DNA of 39,490 bases from positions 1 to 39,490 of IMG/VR virus record IMGVR_UViG_3300049491_000490; one strand, given 5' to 3'. Positions 21,451 to 30,319 of the stretch are shown piece by piece (positions within the stretch are counted from its first letter, which is position 1; each line of letters opens with the position of its first letter). The DNA is from a virus. The notes under the pieces are model-generated. The model saw only the letters and a list, made by a program, of their open reading frames with translations, did no database searches and had not been told where the DNA came from. Position numbers and translations under genes: made by a program.

Positions 21451-22170
21451 ATGACCGCTAAGAAAAAACCCGCACCCGCGGCTATCTTGGGCACCAAGGC
21501 CCTCAAGATCACCATCTCGGGCTCATACCGCTCGGCCGATCAAGAGGTGTTCGACTTCAACAAGGTCACGGGTTACATTCCGTACCAGGACGAGGACATC
21601 GCCTTCATGCACGTCAAGGACCGCTATGCCGCGATGTGGATCACGGGCGACGAGCGCTTCAAGAACCGCGTGTACAGCCTCCGCGAGGTGTTCATCGACT
21701 CGATGGAAGAAGTCGAGCACGAGTTCTCGTACATCGGCAAGGACATCCGCGAGATGTCGATCGAGGATCTCCAGGATGTCGCTACCGCTTACGACCTCCG
21801 CGAGGTGCCGCTGTGGCGCAAGGGCTCGGTACGCCAAGCCCAGAACGTGGCTTATGCCGAGTACGGCACCAAGGTCCAAGGCCGCAAGGGTCTTGACCAC
21901 CGCAAAGGCTTGAACGTCTCCAAGCTGCCTCCGATTGTCATCGACGCCGGCGTGCGCCGCGACAATACGAAGAAGTTCACCAACGAGCAAATCATCGCCG
22001 CGGCTCAAGGGACTGAGGACGCCGGCAAAGAAGAAGGAGTTGAGGGTGCGGAGGAAACGCTGACGCTCGACGACTTGAAAAAAATCGCGGACAACCAGGG
22101 CATTAAATACCATCCTGGCATTGGCTTCGACGCCTTGTACAAAAAGGTGTACCCCGCCACCGCTGCATAG
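21451..22170 (+). CDS. Hypothetical head-associated protein, 239 aa
   Basis: No firm family. Residues 1-150 look like a compact alpha/beta domain; an acidic linker (GTEDAGKEEGVEGAEE) leads to a C-terminal helix-extended-helix-like segment (LTLDDLKKIADNQGIKYHPG, about 205-224). It sits between scaffold and capsid and is followed by a strong terminator, so it closes this transcript segment. GTAGGAGAGAATC precedes the ATG. Confidence 0.6.
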   Translation: MTAKKKPAPAAILGTKALKITISGSYRSADQEVFDFNKVTGYIPYQDEDIAFMHVKDRYAAMWITGDERFKNRVYSLREVFIDSMEEVEHEFSYIGKDIREMSIEDLQDVATAYDLREVPLWRKGSVRQAQNVAYAEYGTKVQGRKGLDHRKGLNVSKLPPIVIDAGVRRDNTKKFTNEQIIAAAQGTEDAGKEEGVEGAEETLTLDDLKKIADNQGIKYHPGIGFDALYKKVYPATAA

Positions 22171-22191
22171 TTGCTTGCCGAGCGACTTGAG

Positions 22192-22226
22192 GCCCTCGCA
22201 TGCTGTATCATGCGAGGGCTTTTTTT
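22192..22226 (+). terminator. Intrinsic terminator before the capsid gene
   Basis: A perfect 11-bp stem, GCCCTCGCATG (22192-22202) and CATGCGAGGGC (22209-22219), has a six-base loop and is followed by seven T residues. This is a textbook rho-independent terminator and implies that the capsid gene has its own promoter or is reached by read-through. Confidence 0.92.
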
Positions 22227-22233
22227 ATGCCGC

Positions 22234-22260
22234 TTGCGTGTTGCGTAAAAATTGTATAAA
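22234..22260 (+). promoter_or_regulatory. Candidate capsid promoter
   Basis: TTGCGT occurs at 22234 and again at 22241, and TATAAA at 22255-22260. The first pair has a 15-base spacer, a little short. Placement right after the terminator and before the capsid gene favours a promoter. Confidence 0.45.
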
Positions 22261-22266
22261 TTCCTC

Positions 22267-22358
22267 GTAAGGATACCGGGGGATGTCCTTACCTTTCCCC
22301 GCCCTTCTGAGGTGTAAGCTACCCGAACAAGCTAGAAGCCGCGGATTCCGCGACACCT
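22267..22358 (+). other. Structured leader of the capsid mRNA
   Basis: The 5' region holds a GTAAGGA/TCCTTAC hairpin (22267-22273 with 22286-22292). It is followed by an AGGTGT/ACACCT pair (22310-22315 with 22353-22358) enclosing a CGCGG-att-CCGCG hairpin (22340-22352). It may stabilise the highly expressed capsid message or control its translation. Confidence 0.5.
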
Positions 22359-22410
22359 TCACAAAACCCCTGATTATTTTCATTCAAATCAACCTTTTGT
22401 GGAGTGTTCC

Positions 22411-23340
22411 ATGACTTCTCTGACAACCAACCCGAGCATCGATCAAGCTGCTCTCCAGAACTTCCAGGATGGTTTCCACCAACTGGCCCAGCAATCCAAA
22501 TCCAAACTCGTACGCACCAGCGCGATCAAGTTCCTGTCCTCGAAGGGCAAGACGAACAACTACGCTCGTATCGGTCGCATCGAGCTCGTCGAGGTCGCAA
22601 CCCGCAACCCCGATAAGGAATACGGCGACTATGCACTGGATAACCGCCAGTTCACGAAGCGCCGCTTCACCCGTACGATCCAAATCGACGCCAAGTACGA
22701 CATCAACGAGCTCATCAAGGATCCGACCTCGGACATCCTGGTCCAGCTCAACAACGCAAAAGAGCGCGTTGTTGATCGTATCGGTGTTGCCGCCGCTGTG
22801 GGCCCTGTGCTCATCGGCCAGCCTGACCAAACCCCAACCAGCTTCACCGCTGCTCAGGATGGCGTGCTGACCATCGACGGCACCGCTGGCTTCACGTACG
22901 ACGTGGTGCAGCTCATCACCGAGAACTTCATCAACAACGAGCTCGAAGACGACATGATTAAGGGTACGACCCTTTGCGTGTCCGGCACCGAGCACACGGA
23001 CTTGATGGGCGAGGTTGAGTTCATCAACAACGACTACATGCCCGCTGGCACCGTAGGCGCTGGTCTCCTGGAACGTGCTGGTACTTTCCAAGTGGCGAAG
23101 TTCGCCGGCTCGAAAAACGGGGGTATCACGGTACTCTCGCCAATCCTGCCGGAAACCTCGACGCAACGTAGCTGTGTCGCTCTCGCTCCTGAGTCTATCG
23201 CAATGGCGATGGAACTGGCGCGCCTTGATGTCGAGAAATCGAACAACAAGGTGAACTCGATGGATATCACCATCGACTTCTGGATCAACGCAATGCGTAC
23301 CGAAGGCGCTCGCGTCCAGATCATCACGACCACCTTGTAG
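22411..23340 (+). CDS. Major capsid protein
   Basis: A 309-residue protein of the size and place of a podovirus major capsid protein, downstream of portal and scaffold. It has the even hydrophobic pattern of HK97-fold capsids, an N-terminal helix (ALQNFQDGFHQLAQQSKSKL), a middle segment RRFTRTIQIDAKYDINELI and a C-terminal ITIDFWINAMRTEGARVQII. No cleavage site is evident. GGAGTGTTCC precedes the ATG at 22411. It is placed behind its own terminator and promoter, consistent with high expression. I infer the fold; no capsid family was confirmed. Confidence 0.82.
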   Translation: MTSLTTNPSIDQAALQNFQDGFHQLAQQSKSKLVRTSAIKFLSSKGKTNNYARIGRIELVEVATRNPDKEYGDYALDNRQFTKRRFTRTIQIDAKYDINELIKDPTSDILVQLNNAKERVVDRIGVAAAVGPVLIGQPDQTPTSFTAAQDGVLTIDGTAGFTYDVVQLITENFINNELEDDMIKGTTLCVSGTEHTDLMGEVEFINNDYMPAGTVGAGLLERAGTFQVAKFAGSKNGGITVLSPILPETSTQRSCVALAPESIAMAMELARLDVEKSNNKVNSMDITIDFWINAMRTEGARVQIITTTL

Positions 23341-23349
23341 GAGGGTTTC

Positions 23350-23793
23350 ATGAGTAAACCAGTACAAGACCGGCTTACGTTCTTGGAGTCTCGTGTGGCG
23401 CTAGTTTCCGCCGCATCAGTCACCTTGAGCAAGCTCAGACAATCGCAGCGTATGCTTCGCTTGACGGTAGCAACCGCCCAATCTATCGCCTTGCCAAAGG
23501 CGACGGGTAAGGGCGGGAAATACTACATTATTAGTGGTATTACCGCATCGGGGAACAAAGTGATCCGGGCCAACTTAACCGACTTGATTCAGGGGCAAGC
23601 CATCGTTTCCGGCGGCACCTCGGGCTCATTCAGTTCAGCGGTCAACACAAACACCATCACAATGAACGGTACGACCCAAGGCGGTATTATCGGCTCACTG
23701 GTGGAATTGTGGGATTCCGCTCCTGGCGTATGGACGACTAAAGTCCACGCGGTAGGTTCCGGCGTCTGCGTCACGCCTTTCAGTAACACCTAA
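23350..23793 (+). CDS. Putative capsid decoration or head fibre protein, 147 aa
   Basis: Residues 1-40 form a helix that could trimerise; the rest is Gly/Thr/Ser-rich beta structure (VSGGTSGSFSSAVNTNTITM). It follows the capsid gene by nine bases. Its composition matches small head decoration proteins. Confidence 0.6.
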   Translation: MSKPVQDRLTFLESRVALVSAASVTLSKLRQSQRMLRLTVATAQSIALPKATGKGGKYYIISGITASGNKVIRANLTDLIQGQAIVSGGTSGSFSSAVNTNTITMNGTTQGGIIGSLVELWDSAPGVWTTKVHAVGSGVCVTPFSNT

Positions 23794-23816
23794 TTTAGAA
23801 TCAAGGAGATTTCATC

Positions 23817-24329
23817 ATGGCTGTAATCAACTCAATCGGTAAGACGGCGTTCCCTCGGAACTCCAGCTTCCAAGTCGGTAAAAAAGTCCGCAAAGTAGGC
23901 TACAAAGAGTCCGTAGTCACCGCGGGCGCTGTAATCGGGGACCAGCGTATTCTCGCCGGTCCTTTCAGCTCCGACTTCCGCATCTCCCGCATCCTGGCGA
24001 ACGCAATGCCAGCCCTGACGACGATGGCCGTCAACCTGGGCTTCGCAAAGATCGACCAGACGGGGGCATACGTTCAACTCCAGGCTGGCTCTCTGACCGC
24101 TCTATGGTCGGCTGTTTCCCTGGCGTCGGCCGTCACCACCTACTCGGACATCTTGACCGGTAAGAACGCCGCCTTGGATAACACCAAGACCATCGGCCAA
24201 TTACTGGGCATTGGTCCGGACGCCGAGCCTATCGGCGGTATCTATCTGGTGATGACCACGACCGCGGCGCAAACCGCGGCCGGTACGCTGGACCTGGACA
24301 TCGAAGTCGACGATCCGACCTCGAAGTAA
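23817..24329 (+). CDS. Putative virion protein, 170 aa
   Basis: A beta-rich protein with many Thr, Ala and Gly residues, located between the capsid genes and the tail genes. CAAGGAGATTTCATC precedes the ATG. It may be a decoration protein; no family is recognised. A hairpin follows its stop codon. Confidence 0.6.
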   Translation: MAVINSIGKTAFPRNSSFQVGKKVRKVGYKESVVTAGAVIGDQRILAGPFSSDFRISRILANAMPALTTMAVNLGFAKIDQTGAYVQLQAGSLTALWSAVSLASAVTTYSDILTGKNAALDNTKTIGQLLGIGPDAEPIGGIYLVMTTTAAQTAAGTLDLDIEVDDPTSK

Positions 24330-24341
24330 GTCAACAACCCT

Positions 24342-24373
24342 TGGGGGTGTGGGTAAAACTGCACCCCCATTGT
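24342..24373 (+). terminator. Probable terminator after the capsid cluster
   Basis: TGGGGGTG (24342-24349) and CACCCCCA (24362-24369) form an 8-bp GC-rich stem with a 12-base loop, followed by TTGTATT. The T-run is weak, so termination is likely partial. Confidence 0.55.
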
Positions 24374-24389
24374 ATTCACGGGGGCGAGC

Positions 24390-24854
24390 ATGGTCGTTGC
24401 ATATCAATTTCCTCAAATCGAAAAGAAATGCAGCGTTTGCCTAGTCACCAAACCCGTTGCCGAGTTCTATCGGCACTCTCAAAAGAAGCACCTTTTTCAT
24501 TCCGAGTGCATTGCGTGCAATAAGGCCGCAGCTCTTGCTCGGCAAAAAGATAATCCACGCACCAAGCAGAAAAACAAGATTCACGCGCTCAAGGCCTATT
24601 ACGGCCTGACGTGGGCGGCGTATAAGGAGATGATGGATTCCCAAGGAGGAAAATGCGCCATTTGCAGAACGGACTTTGATTTATCCGACGAGCATGGTCG
24701 CGTAGGCAAAAACAAGCCGTGCGTCGATCATTGTCATGAAACTCACAAAGTTCGTGGTATCCTTTGCGGTCAATGTAACCGCGGCCTTGGGTTCTTCTCT
24801 GACAATGCTGACGTTCTGCAATCAGCCATCTCGTATCTCGATGGAGGCAAATAG
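24390..24854 (+). CDS. Endonuclease VII-type HNH nuclease
   Basis: The 154 residues match the endonuclease VII fold. A first zinc module has CSVC (14-17) and CIAC (40-43). The catalytic module has GGKCAIC (86-92), CVDHCHETHKVRGILCGQCN (111-130) and GLGFFSDNADVLQSAISYL. D113-H114 and N130 are the expected active-site residues, and cysteines 89, 92, 126 and 129 the zinc ligands. It could act as a homing endonuclease or a branch resolvase. It lies directly after a terminator and between head and tail genes, and its codons are more AT-rich than those of neighbours, pointing to a later insertion. Confidence 0.88.
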   Translation: MVVAYQFPQIEKKCSVCLVTKPVAEFYRHSQKKHLFHSECIACNKAAALARQKDNPRTKQKNKIHALKAYYGLTWAAYKEMMDSQGGKCAICRTDFDLSDEHGRVGKNKPCVDHCHETHKVRGILCGQCNRGLGFFSDNADVLQSAISYLDGGK

Positions 24855-25480
24855 TGGCCGCGATTACATCAAAAGTGGATTTATGCAACATGGCTCTCGG
24901 GCACTTGGGCAACCTCGGCACTATCGAAAACATCGACACTCCGTCGAACGACAAAGAAGTGACCTTCGCGCTGTGGTACGACATCACGCGCCAAACCCTC
25001 CTCAAGAACATGGTGCCCAACTTCGCGCTCGACCGCGACATCGTGGCGCGCGACATGAACAACCCGCCGGCATTCGGCTATGCGTACGTTTACGCTTACC
25101 CCACCACGGCTCTCAAGGTGCTAGGCATCGGAAACCTCGACGAGAAGGGCGATGTGGACTTCTCTGTGGAAGGCAACCGCATTTACTCCGACACGCTATA
25201 CGATAGCGGCATGCCCGTCCGCTTCATCAAGGACGTGACGCTCGTGAATGACATGAGCCCCGAGTTCAAGATGCTCCTCGCTTTGTACCTGGCCGAGAAG
25301 GTCGCATTGCCGCTTACCCAGGACAAGACCAAGAAGAAGATGATCCAGGACATCCTCCCCAAGGAGATGACCTCCGCCTCGGGCATCAACGCGCAGGAGA
25401 ATCAACCGGTGCGCCGGAGCTACTCCCGCTTCCGCGCTGCCCGTTATTCAGATCCATCGCGTGACCCGAGCAAAAAATGA
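24854..25480 (+). CDS. Tail tube adaptor (T7 gp11-like, tail tubular protein A)
   Basis: The 208 residues open with ITSKVDLCNMALGHLGNLG, the hallmark of tail tubular protein A, with FALWYDITRQTLLKNMVPN after it. The family forms a ring between portal and nozzle in podoviruses. It starts with GTG at 24854 in the stop of the HNH gene (TAGTG). The C-terminus is basic. The HNH gene therefore sits directly in front of it without a gap. Confidence 0.85.
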   Translation: MAAITSKVDLCNMALGHLGNLGTIENIDTPSNDKEVTFALWYDITRQTLLKNMVPNFALDRDIVARDMNNPPAFGYAYVYAYPTTALKVLGIGNLDEKGDVDFSVEGNRIYSDTLYDSGMPVRFIKDVTLVNDMSPEFKMLLALYLAEKVALPLTQDKTKKKMIQDILPKEMTSASGINAQENQPVRRSYSRFRAARYSDPSRDPSKK

Positions 25481-27759
25481 AAGTAGCCAACTCATTCAAT
25501 AACTTTGCGCGCGGCAAAATCGACCATGATATGAATGGGCGTTTCGACTTGCCCATCTATCAATCCGGGACCGACCTGTTCCAGAACTTCATCTCGAACT
25601 TCAAGGGCAACGCAATCTTTCGCTCCGGACTCGAGTCCTACCTCCAGTTCCAGGATTGCGCCTTTACCGAGTTCCGCTTCTCAAATACGCAGAACTACAT
25701 CGTCGTCATGTACGCGAACAAGATGCGCTTCCTGTCCTATGACGTGAATGGGACCTTCGGGTGGGTGCTGGATGCGGGCCTCAACATCCTCGAGGTGGCG
25801 ACGCCTTACACCCTGGCCGAGAGCAAGTACATCTGCCGCGGCAAGCCGGCGCAGAATCAGGACGTGATGATCTTCACGCACTTCAACTATGAGCCTTACA
25901 AGCTCACCCGCGTCGCGGCGAACAACTTCACCTTCCAGACGTACGCCCGCAAGGATGACCCCTTCCCCAAGACCTTCACGGCACCCGTTGCCATCACTGC
26001 CATCACCCAAGCAGCGAACGCCGTGGTCACGGCCGCGGGGCATGGGTACACCACGGGCGACCGCATCCGCCTCAGTGGCATCGGCGGCATGACGCAAATG
26101 AATCTATGGTTCGCGCGTGTGACGGTCCTCAATGCCAACCAATACTCGATCGACGTGGACTCGACCACGTTCACCGCGTACACGGGAGGCGGCGCGGGCG
26201 AGAAGGTCCTCACGGGAGACTGGCCGGACAATGCCCTGTTCTACAAGGCGCGCCTCTGGTATTCCACGACCCCGCTCAAGACGACGACCATCTGGGGAAG
26301 CCAGTCGGCCAATTACTTCATCATGACCATCCCGACCGGCACCACGACGGCGACGGATGCGCTCCAGTTCACCATTGCGGACATCACCCAGCGGATCGAG
26401 TGGCTATTCGGCGGCGACAACTCGCTCATCGCCGGCTCGGCCGACGGCATGGTCGCGGTCAATGGCGGCGCAGTAAACGAGGCCATCACGGCGTCGACCG
26501 TCGAGGCATCCATCACCTCGGCCGACGGGTGCTCCCGGACCTATCCGTTCCGCAAGGACGGCCTCATCTTCTACGTGGGCCTCAACAACCGGAACGTCTA
26601 TTACTTCTCATATGACCTTCTCTCCGAGAGCTTCAAGGCCAAGGACGCCAACTTCATCTCGTACGACATCACGATTGGCGGCTTCTCGAAGCTGCGGTAC
26701 AAGAAGGACCGGAACGACCTCATCTACTCGCTGCGGAACAATACCGACCTTTGCACGCTAAACTTCAAGGAGTCCGAGAACATCATCGGGTGGCATGAGT
26801 TCATCTCCCAGGGCACCATCAGCGACATCGCTCAAATCACCGACAACACGGGCGCGCCTCAAATCTTCGCCCTGGTCCAGCGCAACGGGAACTTCTACAT
26901 CGAGCACCAGGCCGATTATGTCGAGTTCGCCCAGCGCGTGAGCTTCCTGTCCGCCTTCACCGAAGCGGCCAAGAAGGTCGACGACGAAGCATACAATCGC
27001 TACCTCGGCGAACAATTGCGCGATTGCGTGTACCTGGACGGGAGCCTATCGCTCACCAGTCTCAAGACCACCACCATCACCTATGACCCGAATGCCGGCA
27101 CCATCACCTCGACGGGCACCGAGTTCTCGCTCTCGAGCGTCGGCCGGCATATCGCGTACAAGAGCATCACGGGGTACGACTCCGGCCGCTTCCAGATTAC
27201 TGGCTATAATGGCCCGAATAGCGTGAACGTCTCGGTCCTCCAGACTCCGACGAGCAACACCTCCTCGATGTGGTACTTGTCATTCCGCTCGGTCTCGGGA
27301 CTTGGGCAGTTCGTCGGCAAGACGGTCGGCGTTGTTACCGACGGCGGGTACTTGGCAGACTTCTTCGTCTCGAGCTCGACCATGAACTTCGACCAGGAGG
27401 TGACGAGCCTGGTCATCGGTTATCGCTACCTCGGCATCATCAAGTCCTTCTGCCTGGGCTTCATGGGCAACGGCCTCAACACGCAAACGAATTATAAGAA
27501 CATCACGCAAGCCTCGATCCGCTGCGTGGCGTCCGCGGGGATTCAATTCGGCTCGAGCCTCTACCATCTCCAGGACTTGCAAGAGCTCTCGCAAAACGAC
27601 CTCAACTACTTGCCGCCGCTGCCCATCGACGGCACGAAGCCCGTCATCTATTCGGATGACTCGGAGATCGACAAATATTTCTACGTCGTCCAGCCATTCC
27701 CGCTGCCGGCGTGTGTCACAAGCGTCATGCTAGAAGCGGAGTATGCACAATCCTCATGA
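25477..27759 (+). CDS. Tail nozzle protein (T7 gp12-like, tail tubular protein B)
   Basis: The 760-residue protein starts with SFNNFARGKIDHDMNGRFDL, the usual opening of podovirus nozzle proteins, and FQNFISNFKGNAIFRSGLES. Residues about 170-240 resemble an E1-FCCH-like insert (AAGHGYTTGDRIRLSGIGGM ... NQYSIDV), a domain often found in these proteins. The remainder is beta-propeller-like. It forms the distal tail tube through which DNA passes. It overlaps both neighbours by ATGA. Confidence 0.85.
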   Translation: MKVANSFNNFARGKIDHDMNGRFDLPIYQSGTDLFQNFISNFKGNAIFRSGLESYLQFQDCAFTEFRFSNTQNYIVVMYANKMRFLSYDVNGTFGWVLDAGLNILEVATPYTLAESKYICRGKPAQNQDVMIFTHFNYEPYKLTRVAANNFTFQTYARKDDPFPKTFTAPVAITAITQAANAVVTAAGHGYTTGDRIRLSGIGGMTQMNLWFARVTVLNANQYSIDVDSTTFTAYTGGGAGEKVLTGDWPDNALFYKARLWYSTTPLKTTTIWGSQSANYFIMTIPTGTTTATDALQFTIADITQRIEWLFGGDNSLIAGSADGMVAVNGGAVNEAITASTVEASITSADGCSRTYPFRKDGLIFYVGLNNRNVYYFSYDLLSESFKAKDANFISYDITIGGFSKLRYKKDRNDLIYSLRNNTDLCTLNFKESENIIGWHEFISQGTISDIAQITDNTGAPQIFALVQRNGNFYIEHQADYVEFAQRVSFLSAFTEAAKKVDDEAYNRYLGEQLRDCVYLDGSLSLTSLKTTTITYDPNAGTITSTGTEFSLSSVGRHIAYKSITGYDSGRFQITGYNGPNSVNVSVLQTPTSNTSSMWYLSFRSVSGLGQFVGKTVGVVTDGGYLADFFVSSSTMNFDQEVTSLVIGYRYLGIIKSFCLGFMGNGLNTQTNYKNITQASIRCVASAGIQFGSSLYHLQDLQELSQNDLNYLPPLPIDGTKPVIYSDDSEIDKYFYVVQPFPLPACVTSVMLEAEYAQSS

Positions 27760-28163
27760 TCGAGCCATTCAACATTGAGCACTTTAGGGCTTTCCGCCCG
27801 AACGAATACAGCAACCCCGCGGGGCTCATGCCGTTGCTGAATAGCCGCACATGGCATAAATTCGCCCTTACGGACAAGGGAAGCACCCAAGCCATCCTCT
27901 GCATGCGGGAATATCACCCGCGTCACTACGAGGGCATCCTTCTCATTGCCTCGAACTTCCGGACAAGAAACGCCGGCGAGATTCGGGAGTTCATGCACAG
28001 CTTGCGCGATTCGCACGGCATGCTCCGCATCCAGACAGAAAGTGAAGACGTCGCCGTGCTGAATGAGTGGCACAAGTACATGGGTTTCGTGTATGAAGGA
28101 ACGAGGAAAAAGATGATCGACGGCAAGGACTTCAATTGCTGGGGATTGGTGTTTGGGGAGTAA
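27756..28163 (+). CDS. T7 gp13-like protein, GNAT-like fold
   Basis: The 135 residues resemble the phage family that includes T7 gp13, which has an acetyltransferase-like fold: GEIREFMHSLRDSHGMLRI, then LNEWHKYMGFVYEGTRKK and a C-terminal aromatic strand. The acyl-CoA loop is not well conserved, so catalysis is doubtful. It sits between nozzle and ejection proteins exactly as gp13 precedes gp14 in T7. It starts in an ATGA overlap. Confidence 0.65.
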   Translation: MIEPFNIEHFRAFRPNEYSNPAGLMPLLNSRTWHKFALTDKGSTQAILCMREYHPRHYEGILLIASNFRTRNAGEIREFMHSLRDSHGMLRIQTESEDVAVLNEWHKYMGFVYEGTRKKMIDGKDFNCWGLVFGE

Positions 28164-28166
28164 GAC

Positions 28167-28691
28167 ATGGGGATCGAGACCGCATTATTTGCCGCTGCCT
28201 CTATCGCGTCCGCGCGGGCGACGACCTCGGCCGCGAAGTCAGAAGCAAAGGCCGTTGTAAAACAGGGGACTCTCGCTGCGAAGAATAAGGCGACGGAGAC
28301 CATCGTCGGCGCTGCCAAGATTCGCTCCTCCTTCCTCAATTCCGGCCTCACGCTCGAGGGCACACCGAGCGCGGTGATTAGGGGCGCTTACACAACGGGC
28401 ATGGATGACGTCACGCAAATCGCGGAGAACGCCAACACCAAATCGAAGAACATCATGGGCGCGGCACGTACCAAGGCCATCACGAGCCTCATCTCCTCCG
28501 CTGCGGGAGCATGGGGGGGAAGCTCTTTAGGTTTTGGCGATGCACTGCAATCCGGAGTCTCGAGTGTTGCCTCCTACCTTCCGGAGAGCACCCTCGGGAG
28601 TTTGAACGAGTTCGGCTTCGGCGAGACGGCGTTTAGCGCCTTCATGAAAAAAGACGCCCGCGCGGATGCGGGAGATTGGGTGGGGCTCTAA
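28167..28691 (+). CDS. Internal virion (ejection) protein, T7 gp14-like
   Basis: A 174-residue Ala/Ser-rich helical protein with a Gly-rich hydrophobic stretch near 110-135, matching in size, composition and gene order the gp14 ejection protein that forms an outer-membrane channel. It overlaps the next gene by TAATG. Confidence 0.7.
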   Translation: MGIETALFAAASIASARATTSAAKSEAKAVVKQGTLAAKNKATETIVGAAKIRSSFLNSGLTLEGTPSAVIRGAYTTGMDDVTQIAENANTKSKNIMGAARTKAITSLISSAAGAWGGSSLGFGDALQSGVSSVASYLPESTLGSLNEFGFGETAFSAFMKKDARADAGDWVGL

Positions 28692-30319
28692 TGGCACAAC
28701 GGGACACAGTTTTCACGCGCGACGTCACTGAGGTCGCAGTTGATAAGACAAAGGGGCAGGAGCTCCAGTCGCTCGCGGACTTGGGCGAGGGCATTGTCAC
28801 GCGGAGCCAAGAGGCGAAGATCAACCAAAGCGTCTCTGCCATCCAGAACGACCTCGCCGGCCTCGAGGCGAAGTACAAGATTGATGCGCAAGGCGATCCG
28901 CTGGGCGGCATGGCGACGTATAAGGCGGAGCGGCAAAAGCTTTTCGACCAGTACGGCAAGAACATCGATCCGTTCTTCCAACGCCAATTCGAGGACGCAA
29001 CCTTCAAGATTGCTAAAACGAACGACGCGCAGACGACCGCCTGGGCCTATGAGCAAACCCACAAGAACACCGTCGCCAGCGTGAACGATACGATGACCAA
29101 TTACTTTAAGCTCGCCTCGACGGACGGCGATTCCTACGGCAAGGGCAAGACCAACCAGCTCGTCGCGATGACCAACTTCGAGCAAGCCCGCCAACAGCTC
29201 GAGCAATTCGGCACGCAGCACCTCGGGAGTGAGGTCACGAAGCAAATGATGGAGACCTTCTCCGACGATTACATGAAGTCCTTCATCTCGGGCACGGTCG
29301 AGAGCAACCCATCCAAAGCGCTCAAGCTCATGAATGATCCGGACGTAAAGAGCTCCTTCAAGGACCCTGAGCACTACTTCCAGTTCAAGAGCGCCATCGA
29401 GCACCGCGCGAAGCGCGTACAAAAGAACTTCGAGCAAGGCGGCGTCCTTGCCACCGTCCACAACGACAACGCTCCCTTGACGAAGAATGGGGGCTCGCTA
29501 ACCTATTCCCAAATCCAGCAAGGCGACTTCACGCCGGCCGCGAAAGAGTATTACGAGACTCTCAATGGCTTCAAGGGGAGCGGGAAGCGCGGAGGATTTA
29601 CGGCGGAGGACAAGGCCGGCTACCGCATGGAGATTTACGAGAGCGTCCAGAAGCTCGCCCAAGATAAGGAGATGGACGCCGGCTCCGTGCGGGTGTTGCA
29701 AGATTCCATCTATAGGGGGATGTCAAAACAGGCAATTAGCCAAAGCGAGGGCCTCGGGCTCATCCAGCAAATCACCACGCCACTCATCGAGAAGAAGCAA
29801 AAGGCGATGAGCCAGTTCTCAGAGGATTCATGGTTCTCCGACGACATCGGCTTCGGCGGCATCAACGACTATTATGACAAGAACGTCCAGCTCAAGGCCG
29901 ACAACATCCCCGCCTCGGCCAAGGCCCAGCGTGGAGCCATCGAGACGGCCAACTTGGTCAACAAGGACAAGCTCTATAATTATTACATGGGGGCAGTCGG
30001 TGCGCGTGCCGCGCGTGCTGGGGTTCCCATTGCCAGCGTGCCGGATCTTCCCGCGGCCGACCGCAAGAAGATTTACGCGGACTCTCAAACCGACGCGATC
30101 AAGCTTTTCCTCCAAGACAAGCACCCCGCTCTCCGGACTATGCCGGACGTGCCGAACCTGATTTACAACAAGAACGGCGAATTGATTCAGGGCATGGCTG
30201 GCCCGCGCAACCTCAAGGCAACGGGTGCCGCAAAGCAAAACTGGAAATACCAGAAGGATGATAAGACGGGGGAAATCTTCCGCGTGTATCCGGACGGCAA
30301 GAAGGAGAAGTTCAAATAA
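28691..30319 (+). CDS. Internal virion (ejection) protein, T7 gp15-like
   Basis: The 542-residue protein is mostly helical and charged, with several coiled-coil-like segments and no membrane span. It lies between the gp14-like and the giant gp16-like gene, so by order it is the periplasmic tube subunit gp15. The start at 28691 shares a base with the preceding stop codon. No enzymatic motif is seen. Confidence 0.7.
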   Translation: MAQRDTVFTRDVTEVAVDKTKGQELQSLADLGEGIVTRSQEAKINQSVSAIQNDLAGLEAKYKIDAQGDPLGGMATYKAERQKLFDQYGKNIDPFFQRQFEDATFKIAKTNDAQTTAWAYEQTHKNTVASVNDTMTNYFKLASTDGDSYGKGKTNQLVAMTNFEQARQQLEQFGTQHLGSEVTKQMMETFSDDYMKSFISGTVESNPSKALKLMNDPDVKSSFKDPEHYFQFKSAIEHRAKRVQKNFEQGGVLATVHNDNAPLTKNGGSLTYSQIQQGDFTPAAKEYYETLNGFKGSGKRGGFTAEDKAGYRMEIYESVQKLAQDKEMDAGSVRVLQDSIYRGMSKQAISQSEGLGLIQQITTPLIEKKQKAMSQFSEDSWFSDDIGFGGINDYYDKNVQLKADNIPASAKAQRGAIETANLVNKDKLYNYYMGAVGARAARAGVPIASVPDLPAADRKKIYADSQTDAIKLFLQDKHPALRTMPDVPNLIYNKNGELIQGMAGPRNLKATGAAKQNWKYQKDDKTGEIFRVYPDGKKEKFK

